Part shown: piece by piece, positions 25,701 through 35,574 of the stretch
How the letters are laid out: each line of letters opens with the position of its first letter
Position numbering within the stretch: position 1 is the stretch's first letter
Source of the DNA: Lacinutrix algicola
Lineage (GTDB): Bacteria > Bacteroidota > Bacteroidia > Flavobacteriales > Flavobacteriaceae
Length of the DNA stretch: 64,000 nt
Assembly (NCBI RefSeq): GCF_001418085.1
Contig: NZ_LIQH01000034.1
Span: forward strand, 1 to 64,000
Direction of reading: 5' to 3'
Notes under the pieces: generated by a model
Seen by the model: only the letters and a program-made list of their open reading frames with translations
Told to the model about the DNA's origin: nothing
Databases searched by the model: none
Translations under genes and position numbers: made by a program

Positions 25701-28531
25701 CTACTAGCACAACAGCTAGTTTTGATGGTGTAAGTGCCATAGTAGATTTCGTAAATGCAACAACGTTAATTGTACATGTACCATCAGGCACAGAAACAAA
25801 TACAATTACACTTACAGAAGCAGCTTGTAATCTTCAAACAGGGATATTTACAGTTATAGAAGGAGCAGGATCATGCGTTACTTCTGCAGGTTCATTTTCT
25901 GATATAATCATTTCCGAAGTTTATGATTCAAATAATAATAATGCGTGGTACATGGAACTATATAACCCAACAGGAGCTACTATAGATTTAGCTGCAGATA
26001 ACTATGAGTTAGAACGATTTGGTGATTATACAGATACTATTCCTAGTAGAACAGTTGATCTAACAGGTTCAATTGCAGCTTACAGTCTTTATGTTTTAAA
26101 ATTAGGAGATGATGGAAATCCTTGTTCTACAATAATTTTTGATTATATAGAAGAAGCTCAAGGAATAAATGAAGCAGATAAAATAGTGTTAACAAAAGGA
26201 GGTAATGTACTAGATGTTGTACATACGCCTAATGAAAAAGGATATTCAATATTAAGAGACCCAACTTCAACAGGTCCATCATCGTCGTTTACTGCCTCAG
26301 ATTGGACTACAGATTCTTTAGAGTATTGTTCACATCTTGGAATAGGACCAGAAATATTAGCTTCTTCTCCATCAATATCATCCATTTTAGATGCAAGCGA
26401 CTGTTCTATTATAGATCTCTCAATTACAGCAACAGAAGGTGATACAGATACCACAGGAGATTTAACTTACCAATGGTATTTTAATGATGCCGTGAATAAT
26501 ACATGGACATCAATTACAAGTGTATTACCTGTAGGATATACAATTTTAGGGGAAAATGGAGATAACCTATTAATTGAAGGAGATGCTAATTCTATAACTA
26601 GCTTATACAACTACCAATTTTATTGTGAAGTTACTGAAGCTGGCACTTGTACAGATGTAAGTAATGCAGATCGTGTTACTAACAGCGCAACAACCACATG
26701 GTCTAGTGGATCTTGGAGTAATGGAGCACCAGATATTAATACTCAAGCCATATTAAATGACGACTATAATACAGATACTAGTTTTCAAAATGCAGGATTT
26801 ATTGCTTGTAGTTTAATAGTAAATACAGGAGCAACACTTACAGTTAATAACAATAGAACTATTGAGATTGAAAATAATGTAACAAATAATGGGCAAATAT
26901 TAGTTGAAACTAATGGCTCTTTTGTACAAAACAATGATGCTGCGACCTTTACTAATAGTATTAATGATAATTCTAAAGTAACTAAAAAAACAGCCACACT
27001 TAATGCTTGGTATGAGTACACGTATTGGAGTTCTCCTGTTGTTGGAGAACAAATTCAAGATGTATTATCATTAACAAATCCAGATAGAAGGTTCTGGTAT
27101 AATGCTGCTAATTATAGGGATTCTACTAAGGAAGAAAATAATAATAACGCTACTTTATCTGGTCAAGACGATGTAGATGATAATGGAAATGATTGGCAAT
27201 ATGCAACTGCCTCAAGCGCCTTACAACCAGGAGTTGGTTATGCAGCAACTTTATCTCCAACAGCGTATAATGCTTTTCCAAATTCACAGTTCGATCATAT
27301 TTTTGAAGGCCCTTTTAATAATGGAGTTATTACTGTTCCTGTTTATAGAAATACTGATGAAACAGATGATTTTAATAATAATTTTATTGGCAATCCTTAT
27401 CCTTCGGCAATATCTTTTGATGCTTTTATGGATGAAAATGGCTACACGGCTGCTAATACAAGTGGCACTTTAGATGGCACAGTTTACCTTTGGTCGCATG
27501 CTACTACGCCTTCTGGAACTACTAATGGAAATTCGAATCTTAATTTTGAAACCTCAGATTATGCTCAAATTAATTATACTGGTGGAATTGCAGGTGGTGA
27601 TAATAATAACGATGGTGTAATAACAGAGGCAGATGAGCCTGACAAATACATACCTTCTGGACAAGGCATATTTGTAAACTATCACGATTCTGGTGCTATC
27701 AATACCACTTTTACTAATACAAATGAAAATAACGATGTTATTGCACAAGGCACAGTTACCTTTAGAAACTCTATGAGAGTGTCTGGTAATAATTCACAGT
27801 TTTTTAAGTCTTCTAATATGCCTCTTGAAGATAATAAACTATGGTTATTATTAACATCAGACAATGGAATAGGTACTCAAGTTCTTATTGGTTATGTTGA
27901 AGGAGCAACTAATAGCTTTGATGGTGGACGTTTTGATTCTACTAGAAGAATAACCTCTGAAACAGCAGCTCTTTTCTATACAACTGGTGAAAATAGTAAT
28001 ACAAAATACGCAATACAAGGTAGAGCGATAGAGAGCCTAACTCTAGATGAAGTAATTCCTTTAGGAGTTTTTACTAGTATAGATGTTCCTACAATTTACA
28101 ATATTTCAATTTCTCACTTTCAAGGTGTATTTTTAAATAATAATACTATTTACTTAAAAGACAATCTACTTAGTATAACGCATGATTTAACTATTAACGA
28201 TTATGCTTTTACTTCTGAAGTTGGAGATTTCTCAGATAGATTTGAGATTGTATTTACTAACAACACTTTAAGCACATATAATTTTGAAGCTACCACTAAT
28301 AACATCTCTATTATTGAGCTTCAAAATAACAATATAAGATTCTCTTATAATGGAAATGCTACAATTAAATCTGTAAAAATATTAGACGTATTAGGTCGTG
28401 AGATTTATAATTTCCGCGGAAGCGAAAATACAGAGATTTATAATTTATCAAATATAAGTAGCTCTGTTTATATTGCTAAAATTGAATTGTCCAATGGTAA
28501 GATACTAACTAAAAAAGCATTAAAGAAATAA
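22709..28531 (+). CDS. Giant multidomain T9SS-secreted adhesin-like protein
   Basis: A 1940-residue surface protein with a signal peptide ending near GYAQ. Visible modules in order: jelly-roll-like domain (about 25-150), Ig-like module (150-265), lamin-tail domain (270-395, IVITEFAGKGYGANFNDEYIE), choice-of-anchor D-like domain (428-540), an unassigned beta domain (540-695), fibronectin III (700-800), GEVED domain (855-965, GGVWIDWNNDGDFND), IPT/TIG (968-1050) and a second lamin-tail domain (1060-1180). A C-terminal region (about 1327-1940) is shared with the previous gene and ends in a type A T9SS sorting signal. Probably a cell-surface adhesin. Confidence 0.88.
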   Translation: MTKNYALSLITFLCSILTGYAQVFDNDCSSLTPATWTFNSITQSVGYWLLDNNADYVTSEIFGAYDNLSLVSNLRSFGSGTNPECTIEISTDGGTTWSGASTTYSSLPNSYMDYTFNIGTLSGTSNKIRWKRTNGTKGLRINTITLTGDTISLAGPNISTNPTTLTELDYVVGSGPSTEQSFDITGTLLTAGIDINAPSNFEIASSAAGPYSNTVNITALNANSTNTIYVRLIAGLSVAPYSGTITMTNATSGISTTPTVDVSGDVAAVPVVPQIVITEFAGKGYGANFNDEYIEIGNFGSASVDLTGWTLEYYEGGLEETVVLSGTLAPNSAYVIAARSSHTGAISPDIVASFSMNNGAYAILKEGTTVRDEAGSSSDKFNDDNNYEFIDCPNDNKPTGNWDNLVTGNGTPGVINCNTPQPEINIQGNATDIPTGNTAINTVDDTDFGNVLITGSTNANVFTIQNTGDLALNISTITSNLGDFIISGAPTVITANSSETFTVTFDPSTNGTQTATITIVNDDANESTYTFNVEGNGTDIPNIILDSENPAVPATNIMADSGVNNTVIYAFNLAVSNFDAELTGFNFVISGTAANTDFSNFAAYYSADATFTIGTDTFLDNITTTIITGTQTFSGFSQTIANGSTGYIFITANLPCGGTNDTITVDAITTNDLTFTTGTVTGTAYASSTHTITGLAPNNVTALTTSNCQSGSVDLSWTDAAGCEDNYIVVASTSILTTAPSGNDSTYTANTVYGSGTPYDSGYVVYKGTGLNTSVTGLTNGTLYYYTVFTRNGNSWSSGVNVNCTPNMIYCDAGPTSNSDSEIENVVLNGENNNITNNTENDCTGSTGGFVNDFTNQSADLNVGDTYTLIVEFGDCNNGTQYDGSGGVWIDWNNDGDFNDLNEEIGVLPVAVNGGNITENFTINVPVSQPIGSYRMRIVQEEGASATASPCGTFSWGSVEDYTIEVIDSCTPTHTFTSMLPTSGPVETEITVTGTGFTTSTTASFDGVSAIVDFVNATTLIVHVPSGTETNTITLTEAACNLQTGIFTVIEGAGSCVTSAGSFSDIIISEVYDSNNNNAWYMELYNPTGATIDLAADNYELERFGDYTDTIPSRTVDLTGSIAAYSLYVLKLGDDGNPCSTIIFDYIEEAQGINEADKIVLTKGGNVLDVVHTPNEKGYSILRDPTSTGPSSSFTASDWTTDSLEYCSHLGIGPEILASSPSISSILDASDCSIIDLSITATEGDTDTTGDLTYQWYFNDAVNNTWTSITSVLPVGYTILGENGDNLLIEGDANSITSLYNYQFYCEVTEAGTCTDVSNADRVTNSATTTWSSGSWSNGAPDINTQAILNDDYNTDTSFQNAGFIACSLIVNTGATLTVNNNRTIEIENNVTNNGQILVETNGSFVQNNDAATFTNSINDNSKVTKKTATLNAWYEYTYWSSPVVGEQIQDVLSLTNPDRRFWYNAANYRDSTKEENNNNATLSGQDDVDDNGNDWQYATASSALQPGVGYAATLSPTAYNAFPNSQFDHIFEGPFNNGVITVPVYRNTDETDDFNNNFIGNPYPSAISFDAFMDENGYTAANTSGTLDGTVYLWSHATTPSGTTNGNSNLNFETSDYAQINYTGGIAGGDNNNDGVITEADEPDKYIPSGQGIFVNYHDSGAINTTFTNTNENNDVIAQGTVTFRNSMRVSGNNSQFFKSSNMPLEDNKLWLLLTSDNGIGTQVLIGYVEGATNSFDGGRFDSTRRITSETAALFYTTGENSNTKYAIQGRAIESLTLDEVIPLGVFTSIDVPTIYNISISHFQGVFLNNNTIYLKDNLLSITHDLTINDYAFTSEVGDFSDRFEIVFTNNTLSTYNFEATTNNISIIELQNNNIRFSYNGNATIKSVKILDVLGREIYNFRGSENTEIYNLSNISSSVYIAKIELSNGKILTKKALKK

Positions 28532-28550
28532 CCTTTATTACTGATAAATT

Positions 28551-28577
28551 AAAAGCTCCAATTATGGAGCTTTTTTT
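28551..28577. terminator. Bidirectional intrinsic terminator
   Basis: AAAAGCTCCA and TGGAGCTTTT form a 10-bp stem with loop ATTA, followed by a T run, between the giant T9SS gene and the convergent TonB receptor. Confidence 0.85.
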
Positions 28578-31005
28578 ATAAACTATATTTTAGTGCAATT
28601 ATTAAATTTCTCCCTGAAGCTGAAATTCCAGAAGAATACGCTCTATAACGTTGGTCTGTAATATTCTCTAAACTTGCTGTAATACTGGTAGATTTATTAA
28701 GCTGGTATTGCGTTCTAAAATTTAAAGTGTACCAAGAAGGTGAATATGGGTTTCCATCACCATCTAAAGCATATAAATAATCTTTTTCCCGCTCTGAAGG
28801 CGCTAATTGATTAAACGATAATGTATTATTATAATTAACAAAAGCATCTACTTTTAAGGCCTTGTTTTCCCATACTAAATGTGTATTCCCAAAATTAGGA
28901 GACACGTGTCTTACAGGCACTTCTACTCCATCGGTTTCTTCTGTTCCGCCAATAACGTTGTATTGAGAAGTAAGTTTAAATGTATCGCTAAAATTAATTT
29001 TGGCTCCAATTTCAAAACCATAAATCCAAGATTTTGATGCATTTTGAATAGACTGCACATTACTTAATTCTCCATTGTAAAAAATCTCTGTCTCACCATT
29101 TAAGTCTCCATCTCTACGCACTAAAGCATTATCTAAATAGGTATAATACGTTGCGGTATCTAGAATAAAAACATTATCGAAATTTAAGGTTAAACCTAAT
29201 TCTCCACCATAGGCATATTCTGGGCTTAAATTATTATTTGGCACAACAACAGAACCTGGCTCAGAATCGAATACTTTACCAATATCGTCTATATTTGGCG
29301 CTCTAAATGCTGAAGAAAAATTAAGTTTCCATTGCAAGGTTTTGTTAGGAAACCAACTTACACCTGCAGTACTTGTTAAAGCACTTGAGTTATTATTTGC
29401 TTCGGTAAATGGTAGGTTAAGAAATATATTGTTTTTAGTAAAATCTGCATTAGAGGTTACGTTGTTATAACGCAAACCTGTTTGAAATACAACTTTAGTA
29501 TTTGGCTTATACTTTAAACTAGCATACACAGCTGCAGATTGCCATGTTGAACCATCTGGATAACGCGTAACCGTTGGCTGATTAGTATTGGTTACAATAT
29601 TTTCTTCGACTGCCACAGAATTTACAGTATTATGAATATACTCTACACCATAAAAAAGTGCTGTTCTATCTGTTAAACGTTTCTCTAAATCTAGATTAAA
29701 TGAAAAGGCATCTACAGCTTCCTCCTTTACGTTTCTTGTATTTGATTGAAAATCTCTATCTACTCTACTTTCTTGAAAATTTTGATAAGCTACTGTTGCT
29801 TTAATTTTATCGTAAAGATTAGAGTTACTGCTTAATTTTGTTACATTTAAGTTAGTCATGAACCATTTTTGAGGTCCGTAATACCACTCTGCAGAACGCA
29901 AGCTTTCACCTCTATAACGAATTAACCTGTCGTACCGTGGTGTGTTTGAAGTCTCTGTATAGAAAAGACCAAAATCGAAAGTTAAATTCTCTTGAGCTTC
30001 ATACCTTGCTTTTTGCATGATATTAAATTGATTATAACCAGAAAATTTTTGAATATTAGGGTTACTATTTTCTACAATAACATCTTCATTATTACTTGTA
30101 ACAACATATTCTGGCCTTAAATAATCTTCTGGCCCATGGCTTCCCATTCTTAAATCTCCAAAATCTGTATAACTACCACTAGTTATAAATACCCATTTTT
30201 TAAAACCATAGTTTACATCTAAATGTGCAGTTTTTTCTTCGCTTGCAGAAGCGTACCTTAATACTGCATTCGTTTTAATATAAGTAGAATCTGTAAAAGA
30301 TACTTTTGGTGTTTTAGTATAAAAACTCATAACACCACCTATAGCATCACTACCATATATTACATTTCCTGCTCCTAAAGAAACTTCTGTGGACTGAATA
30401 GAAAATGGATCTATAGATATAACATTTTGTATGTTTCCTCCTCTAAAAATAGCGTTATTCATTCTAACACCATCTACTGTTATGAGCAGTCTGTTGGTAG
30501 AAAAACCTCTAATCATTGGACTACCACCTCCTAATTGGCTTTTTTGAATATAAACTTGACCTGTAGCCTTTAAAAGATCGGCACTAGTTTGTGGGTTTGC
30601 GAAAGCAATTTCCGATGCGCTAACACTAGATATTTTTTTAGGTATATCTCTTTTACTTTCTTTAAATTTAGATGCTGAAATTACAATCTCCTCTAATCCT
30701 TGAGCAGTAGGATTAAGCAAGACTGTTGCATTAGCAATCAATATTTTTTTAATTGAAAATAATTTAAACGATAAATGTTTAAAATACACAATTTCTGAAG
30801 CCTTGAAAACATCTAAACTAGCTTTTCCGTCAAAATCTGTTACAACACTTTTCGACTTTGTTTTATTATAAATTGCTACACCTATAATTGGCTCTTGTGT
30901 TTCTTTATTTACAACAGTAATGTCTTGTGCCATTGCGAAAGCACTAATACAAAAAGCAAGAAAGGATACCAATAAATGCTTTTTATTTTCAACTAAATAC
31001 TTCAT
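28576..31005 (-). CDS. TonB-dependent receptor with CarboxypepD_reg-like domain (heme-receptor-like)
   Basis: An 809-residue outer membrane receptor. The signal peptide ends at AFAMAQ (about residue 27). A carboxypeptidase-regulatory-like domain occupies about 28-110. The plug (about 115-230) has IPKKISSVSASEIAF, GGGSPMIRGFSTNRLLITVDGVR and VIYGSDAIGGVMSF. The barrel ends in NLIIALKYSL. The plug and the barrel motif FRAPNIDD...NNNLSPE resemble heme or hemoglobin receptors (FRAP and NPNL-like boxes), so heme uptake is a reasonable but unproven guess. Its start overlaps the recO stop by 17 bases. Confidence 0.87.
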   Translation of the reverse strand: MKYLVENKKHLLVSFLAFCISAFAMAQDITVVNKETQEPIIGVAIYNKTKSKSVVTDFDGKASLDVFKASEIVYFKHLSFKLFSIKKILIANATVLLNPTAQGLEEIVISASKFKESKRDIPKKISSVSASEIAFANPQTSADLLKATGQVYIQKSQLGGGSPMIRGFSTNRLLITVDGVRMNNAIFRGGNIQNVISIDPFSIQSTEVSLGAGNVIYGSDAIGGVMSFYTKTPKVSFTDSTYIKTNAVLRYASASEEKTAHLDVNYGFKKWVFITSGSYTDFGDLRMGSHGPEDYLRPEYVVTSNNEDVIVENSNPNIQKFSGYNQFNIMQKARYEAQENLTFDFGLFYTETSNTPRYDRLIRYRGESLRSAEWYYGPQKWFMTNLNVTKLSSNSNLYDKIKATVAYQNFQESRVDRDFQSNTRNVKEEAVDAFSFNLDLEKRLTDRTALFYGVEYIHNTVNSVAVEENIVTNTNQPTVTRYPDGSTWQSAAVYASLKYKPNTKVVFQTGLRYNNVTSNADFTKNNIFLNLPFTEANNNSSALTSTAGVSWFPNKTLQWKLNFSSAFRAPNIDDIGKVFDSEPGSVVVPNNNLSPEYAYGGELGLTLNFDNVFILDTATYYTYLDNALVRRDGDLNGETEIFYNGELSNVQSIQNASKSWIYGFEIGAKINFSDTFKLTSQYNVIGGTEETDGVEVPVRHVSPNFGNTHLVWENKALKVDAFVNYNNTLSFNQLAPSEREKDYLYALDGDGNPYSPSWYTLNFRTQYQLNKSTSITASLENITDQRYRAYSSGISASGRNLIIALKYSL

Positions 31006-31705
31006 TAAATATTTGCAGTGATTTTGGTTTTTTAAAACTCCCTAAATGTAATTCAAAATATACTAAAATGAGGTTTAAAAAAGATTGTCTTTGTTTGGCG
31101 TTTATTTTCACCTTTTCTAAAGCATCAAATGTTGTGCCTAACAACTGTTTTAGGAGTGTTAAATTTTCGTTCGAAATGGAGTACTTGTTTAATTGTTCAT
31201 CTTGAAACTTCCCTGCTTCTAAATTAAAATATGGTGCATCTATTTTTGAAACATCGGGATAAAAGCCTAAATGCTTTGTAAGATTTAATAAGAATAATAA
31301 ATGAAAATTAGAAAAACTTCCTTGTTCATCTAACCATTGTAATGCGGCTTCTAGATAATTAAACAAAGTGTCATTTTGCTCTTCTTCTTGAAGTGAACTT
31401 GAAAGTACCTCGGCTAAAAACATAACAATTGCACTCTTTAAAACATTAGTGTGTAAACTAGAATAAAGATGATTAATTTTTACTTCCTTTATATACTGAA
31501 GCCCTCTTGAGGGTTTAAAATCTGTTTCTAACTTTAGTTGTGTTAGCAATTGATAATATGCAACTTTTGATCCTTTTTTAGATTTTAAAACACCTCTTAA
31601 TAAATAACTTACTATACCTTCTTTTTGAGTATAGCATTTAATTATTAAATCGTTATCGCGATACTTAATCTTTGAAAGTACAATTGCATTTGTAGATAAC
31701 AGCAT
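30989..31705 (-). CDS. recO: DNA repair protein RecO
   Basis: A 238-residue RecO, which loads RecA with RecF/RecR and anneals single strands. The N-terminal OB-fold is typical: AIVLSKIKYRDNDLIIKCYTQKEGIVSYLLRG, followed by LLTQLKLE and the helical C-terminal domain. The zinc-binding cysteines found in some RecO are absent, as in other Flavobacteriia. Its ATG overlaps the porZ stop (TAATG), showing translational coupling, and its 3' end overlaps the receptor start. Confidence 0.93.
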   Translation of the reverse strand: MLLSTNAIVLSKIKYRDNDLIIKCYTQKEGIVSYLLRGVLKSKKGSKVAYYQLLTQLKLETDFKPSRGLQYIKEVKINHLYSSLHTNVLKSAIVMFLAEVLSSSLQEEEQNDTLFNYLEAALQWLDEQGSFSNFHLLFLLNLTKHLGFYPDVSKIDAPYFNLEAGKFQDEQLNKYSISNENLTLLKQLLGTTFDALEKVKINAKQRQSFLNLILVYFELHLGSFKKPKSLQIFNEVFS

Positions 31706-34068
31706 TATCTCACAATCATTAGTTTAAGCACTTTTGTTTCGAATGAATCTAAATCTGAAAGCATAACCAAATATACTCCAGTTGCTACCGTTCTACCAGA
31801 CATGTTTTTTCCATTCCAAAGCGCAGTACCTCCATCTATTTCGAGGTTGTAACCACGAAACTTTGTGTTTGTTCTTGTCTCTGCTTCGGTTACTAAATTA
31901 CCTTCAATATCTGTAATTTTTATGTTTACGTTTCCTGTAATTCCTTTAATTTTAATTTTTTTGTCATTAATATTAAAATTTGGTCTAACTGGATTTGGAT
32001 AAACATAAGCTTCTTCAAGAGTACTATCTGGGACAGAAGTTTCACTATTAAAAGCTACCATACCTTGATCTGTTGCTATATAAACTAAACCATTAATATC
32101 ATCTATTTCTATATCTAACACATCGTTAGTAGGCAGTGGAGAATTATCCTTTGTAAAGTGATAGATTGTTTCTTGACCATCACTAGACATATAATAAGCA
32201 CCTGTATCTAAAGTCGCTATCCATTTATTATTAGCGCCATCAACTTCTATGTCTGTTACATATTGCTGGAAAAATAGCTCTCTAGGTGTGCCATCGTCTA
32301 TAATAATAATCTCAGAAGGCTCATAATCCGGATCCTCAAAAAATTCATCTGTATTATAAATTACTCTAATACCTTTATATGTACCAAACCAAAGTTGATT
32401 TTGCTTATCTAAAACAACAGAAGTAATACCTGTAGATGGCACATTAGCCTCTTCTCTATAAATATTTTTTACTATAGGATTGCCGTTATTCTCCTTAAAA
32501 CCTATTAAACCATAGTTATGGCTCCCAATAAAAACATTATTATTAGTATCGAATTCTATAGAGGAAAAACCTAAATTACTTGTTGCAGGATCGATAACAT
32601 CTAGTAAACTATAGGAGTTCCAAACACCATTTGAAAACCTATTTAAAGCAAAATTTACTCTACCATTCATTACCCATAAATCTCCAAAAGGATCGTAATT
32701 ACTAGCTAGTGGAAGATGGAAACTCCCTGCAAAAGGCACTATTGTACTGTTGTTTTGATTATACAATGTCAATCCTTCTGATGTTCTTTCTATAAGCCCT
32801 CTATAGTATGAACTAAAATAAACTTCTTCTGAATTAAAAGGGTTAATAGATAAATAAGATAAGTACCATGGATTTGTACTAATGGTAGTAAGCGAATCGT
32901 AAGAAATGTTTTGCCATTCATTTTCTACTAAGTGACTAATACCACTTTTAGCGGTACCTCCACTTAAATTATAAGTAATAGAGTGCCCACCATGTACAGC
33001 CCAAAGCTGATTAGATTGGTATCCAATTTGAAAAAACTTATTAGAAAGAGGACTTTCTGGATGTATTTCTTGAAAAGCTTCAGTATTACTAATTTCAGTT
33101 TTAAGAATACCAAAACCTGATTTACCAAGACTTTCTTGATTTTTAGTTCCAATAAAGATTTCATCTTCTAAAGAAACTTCGGCAGAAGAAAATTTGGTGT
33201 TAAATTCATCATTTGGAACTACTATAGCAATTTCAACAAATGGATCTACACTATAAACATGAACCTCGTCTAACGTAGTAACTACTAATTTACCTTCGGA
33301 ATCCCTAATATCTTGAATTAACGCACTATAATCTTCAATTAACACTATGTTATCTGCAACAATCTCATACAATATAGTATTATTTTTAGCGACAAAAAGT
33401 TTACTATTAGAAGATTGGATGCCTACCCAATTTCCATTTGAAAAAGAAACCCATTGTTGATAATCTATTAAGTTTGCATTGTCTACATCAGCTTTAAAAA
33501 TAGCCATTTCTGTAGCAGCATAAATATTACCTTCGAAAACTGTTGTTTGATTTACTACAATTTGAGAACCATTTGCTCCAATAAAATAAGTGTCTCCAAA
33601 TTCTAAATTATTTATATCATATAAAGAGATACCATAATTAGTAGAAATATATGCATATCCATTATGGATATTAAAATGATTAATCCTCTTACTAACTGAA
33701 GGTATTGTTGGTTTTTCTAAAATATCTACAACAGTTTTAACCTCTTGGCTAGACTCTATATATATTTGAATTAATCCATTTTCAAAACCAATAAGTAACA
33801 ATCCTGTTTCTTCAGCATAATGAATATTTGAAATGGTCTCACCAGATAATCCATTAATAGTAGATAATTTTTGTATTTCGTTAGATTGCTTATCGTAAAT
33901 AAAAATAGCATTTTCTGCAGCACCAAAAACCTTAAAACTTCCTTGCGACACATCTTTAATATCTAAATAAGAAAAATGCCCAACCCAAGACTCTACAAAG
34001 TCTTGCCCAATTACCAATTGAGAAAGCACTAGAAATATTAATGTTAAAACTAATTTAATTTGGCGCAT
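31705..34068 (-). CDS. porZ: PorZ-like type IX secretion protein
   Basis: A 787-residue protein with signal peptide (ending at VIGQ), two beta-propeller regions built of two-component-regulator-propeller-like repeats (QLWFGTYKGIRVIYN, GLVYIATDQGMVAFN, NKWIATLDTGAYY), and a C-terminal beta-sandwich like a T9SS sorting domain (YVYPNPVRPNF, TGVYLVMLSD). Length and order match PorZ, which in Porphyromonas delivers anionic LPS to the sortase PorU on the cell surface. porZ beside recO is a recurrent arrangement in Flavobacteriaceae as I recall it. It is the first gene of the porZ-recO-receptor run. Confidence 0.82.
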   Translation of the reverse strand: MRQIKLVLTLIFLVLSQLVIGQDFVESWVGHFSYLDIKDVSQGSFKVFGAAENAIFIYDKQSNEIQKLSTINGLSGETISNIHYAEETGLLLIGFENGLIQIYIESSQEVKTVVDILEKPTIPSVSKRINHFNIHNGYAYISTNYGISLYDINNLEFGDTYFIGANGSQIVVNQTTVFEGNIYAATEMAIFKADVDNANLIDYQQWVSFSNGNWVGIQSSNSKLFVAKNNTILYEIVADNIVLIEDYSALIQDIRDSEGKLVVTTLDEVHVYSVDPFVEIAIVVPNDEFNTKFSSAEVSLEDEIFIGTKNQESLGKSGFGILKTEISNTEAFQEIHPESPLSNKFFQIGYQSNQLWAVHGGHSITYNLSGGTAKSGISHLVENEWQNISYDSLTTISTNPWYLSYLSINPFNSEEVYFSSYYRGLIERTSEGLTLYNQNNSTIVPFAGSFHLPLASNYDPFGDLWVMNGRVNFALNRFSNGVWNSYSLLDVIDPATSNLGFSSIEFDTNNNVFIGSHNYGLIGFKENNGNPIVKNIYREEANVPSTGITSVVLDKQNQLWFGTYKGIRVIYNTDEFFEDPDYEPSEIIIIDDGTPRELFFQQYVTDIEVDGANNKWIATLDTGAYYMSSDGQETIYHFTKDNSPLPTNDVLDIEIDDINGLVYIATDQGMVAFNSETSVPDSTLEEAYVYPNPVRPNFNINDKKIKIKGITGNVNIKITDIEGNLVTEAETRTNTKFRGYNLEIDGGTALWNGKNMSGRTVATGVYLVMLSDLDSFETKVLKLMIVR

Positions 34069-34156
34069 TTAAAAAAACTTTGTGAGTACTAATAATAAAA
34101 ACCAAAAATACTATATTTTATTGTATTTTGGGCCTTGTTAATTTTTATGATACTCG

Positions 34157-35572
34157 ATGCTATTTAGTAGTCCAATTTTTTTATTTGTTTTTCTACCCTT
34201 ATGCTTATTTGTTTATTATCTATCTCCTAAAAAGTTTAAAAATTTCATACTACTTTTCTTCAGTCTCTCTTTCTATACTTGGGGAGAACAAGAATTAGTT
34301 GCTTTAATATTAATCTCTGCAATTATTGATTATTCTTGTGGAATTATAATAAGTAAAGGCCTAAGAAAATTAGGATTAACACTATCAATTGTATTTAATT
34401 TATCCATTCTTTTCTATTTTAAGTACTCGAATTTTGTTTACACGAATCTTACATCTTTATTTGAGATATATGATGTAACTTCTAAAAATGCTCAATACTT
34501 TTCTAGTATTATTTTACCTATAGGTATTAGTTTTTACACTTTTCAAACAATGTCTTATACAATAGATGTTTACAAAGGAAATGTAAAGGCTAACAAAAAC
34601 TTTATAGATTTTGTAACCTACGTCACTCTGTTTCCACAATTAATAGCCGGTCCAATTGTTAGATACTCGCAAATTGAAAAAGAATTAAACCACAGAAAGA
34701 CTTCTATTAATCAGTTTTCTGAAGGTATAGAACGTTTTATTATAGGTTTAGCAAAAAAAGTAATAATTGCAAACAACACTGCTTTTTTAGTAGATGGTAT
34801 TTTTAGTCTACCAGTTTCAGAAATGTCTTCTTTGTTAGGATGGATAGGTGTTTTTGCATTTGGAGTTCAAATTTACTATGATTTTTCTGGATATTCAGAT
34901 ATGGCAATCGGTTTAGGAAAAATGTTTGGTTTTAACTTTCCAGAAAACTTTAAGTATCCATATACAGCACAATCTATTCAAGAGTTCTGGAAAAGATGGC
35001 ATATTACTTTATCTACTTGGTTTAGAGATTATATTTATATTCCTTTAGGTTTAAAAAGCAGTTCTAAATCCTATCGAATGCTTATACTAATGTTTGTTTT
35101 CTTTTTAACAGGATTCTGGCATGGTGCTAATTGGAATTTTATAGTTTGGGGATTAATACACGGTCTGTTTATAATATTCGAGCGTTTTGGTTTAATAAAA
35201 GCGTTGAAGAGAGTGCACATTTCACTTACACATGTTTATGCCATGTTTGTAATTTTTGTTACTTTTCCTTTCTTTAGATGCTCTAGTATTACAGAGGCGT
35301 TTAAATATATAATGAATCTATTTACTTTCTCTACTCCTACTAATTTTGATTATTTAAATTTTTATTTGTCGAAAGAAATTATTGTTTGCCTACTTATAGG
35401 ATTTATATTTTTCTTTCCTGTATACCATAAAATAGGATCTTATTTAAAACCTTTTAATAATCAATATAAGTTAAGTTATTTCAAGATTATTGGATTATTT
35501 AGTATCTATATATTATGTTTCATATACATATCGAAAGGCAATTATAGCCCATTTATTTATTTCAATTTCTAG
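34157..35572 (+). CDS. MBOAT family O-acyltransferase (AlgI-like)
   Basis: A 471-residue multi-pass membrane enzyme. The N-terminus MLFSSPIFLFVFLPLCLFVYYL and the motifs TFQTMSYTIDVYKG, LFPQLIAGPIVRY, FWKRWHITLSTWFRDYIYIPLG and GFWHGANWNFIVWG (putative catalytic His in FWHG) are diagnostic of AlgI/DltB-type MBOAT proteins. These pass acetyl groups across the membrane for polysaccharide O-acetylation. It is followed 2 bases later by an AlgJ/AlgX-like SGNH protein, the usual partner. It is divergent from porZ. Confidence 0.9.
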   Translation: MLFSSPIFLFVFLPLCLFVYYLSPKKFKNFILLFFSLSFYTWGEQELVALILISAIIDYSCGIIISKGLRKLGLTLSIVFNLSILFYFKYSNFVYTNLTSLFEIYDVTSKNAQYFSSIILPIGISFYTFQTMSYTIDVYKGNVKANKNFIDFVTYVTLFPQLIAGPIVRYSQIEKELNHRKTSINQFSEGIERFIIGLAKKVIIANNTAFLVDGIFSLPVSEMSSLLGWIGVFAFGVQIYYDFSGYSDMAIGLGKMFGFNFPENFKYPYTAQSIQEFWKRWHITLSTWFRDYIYIPLGLKSSSKSYRMLILMFVFFLTGFWHGANWNFIVWGLIHGLFIIFERFGLIKALKRVHISLTHVYAMFVIFVTFPFFRCSSITEAFKYIMNLFTFSTPTNFDYLNFYLSKEIIVCLLIGFIFFFPVYHKIGSYLKPFNNQYKLSYFKIIGLFSIYILCFIYISKGNYSPFIYFNF

Positions 35573-35574
35573 CT

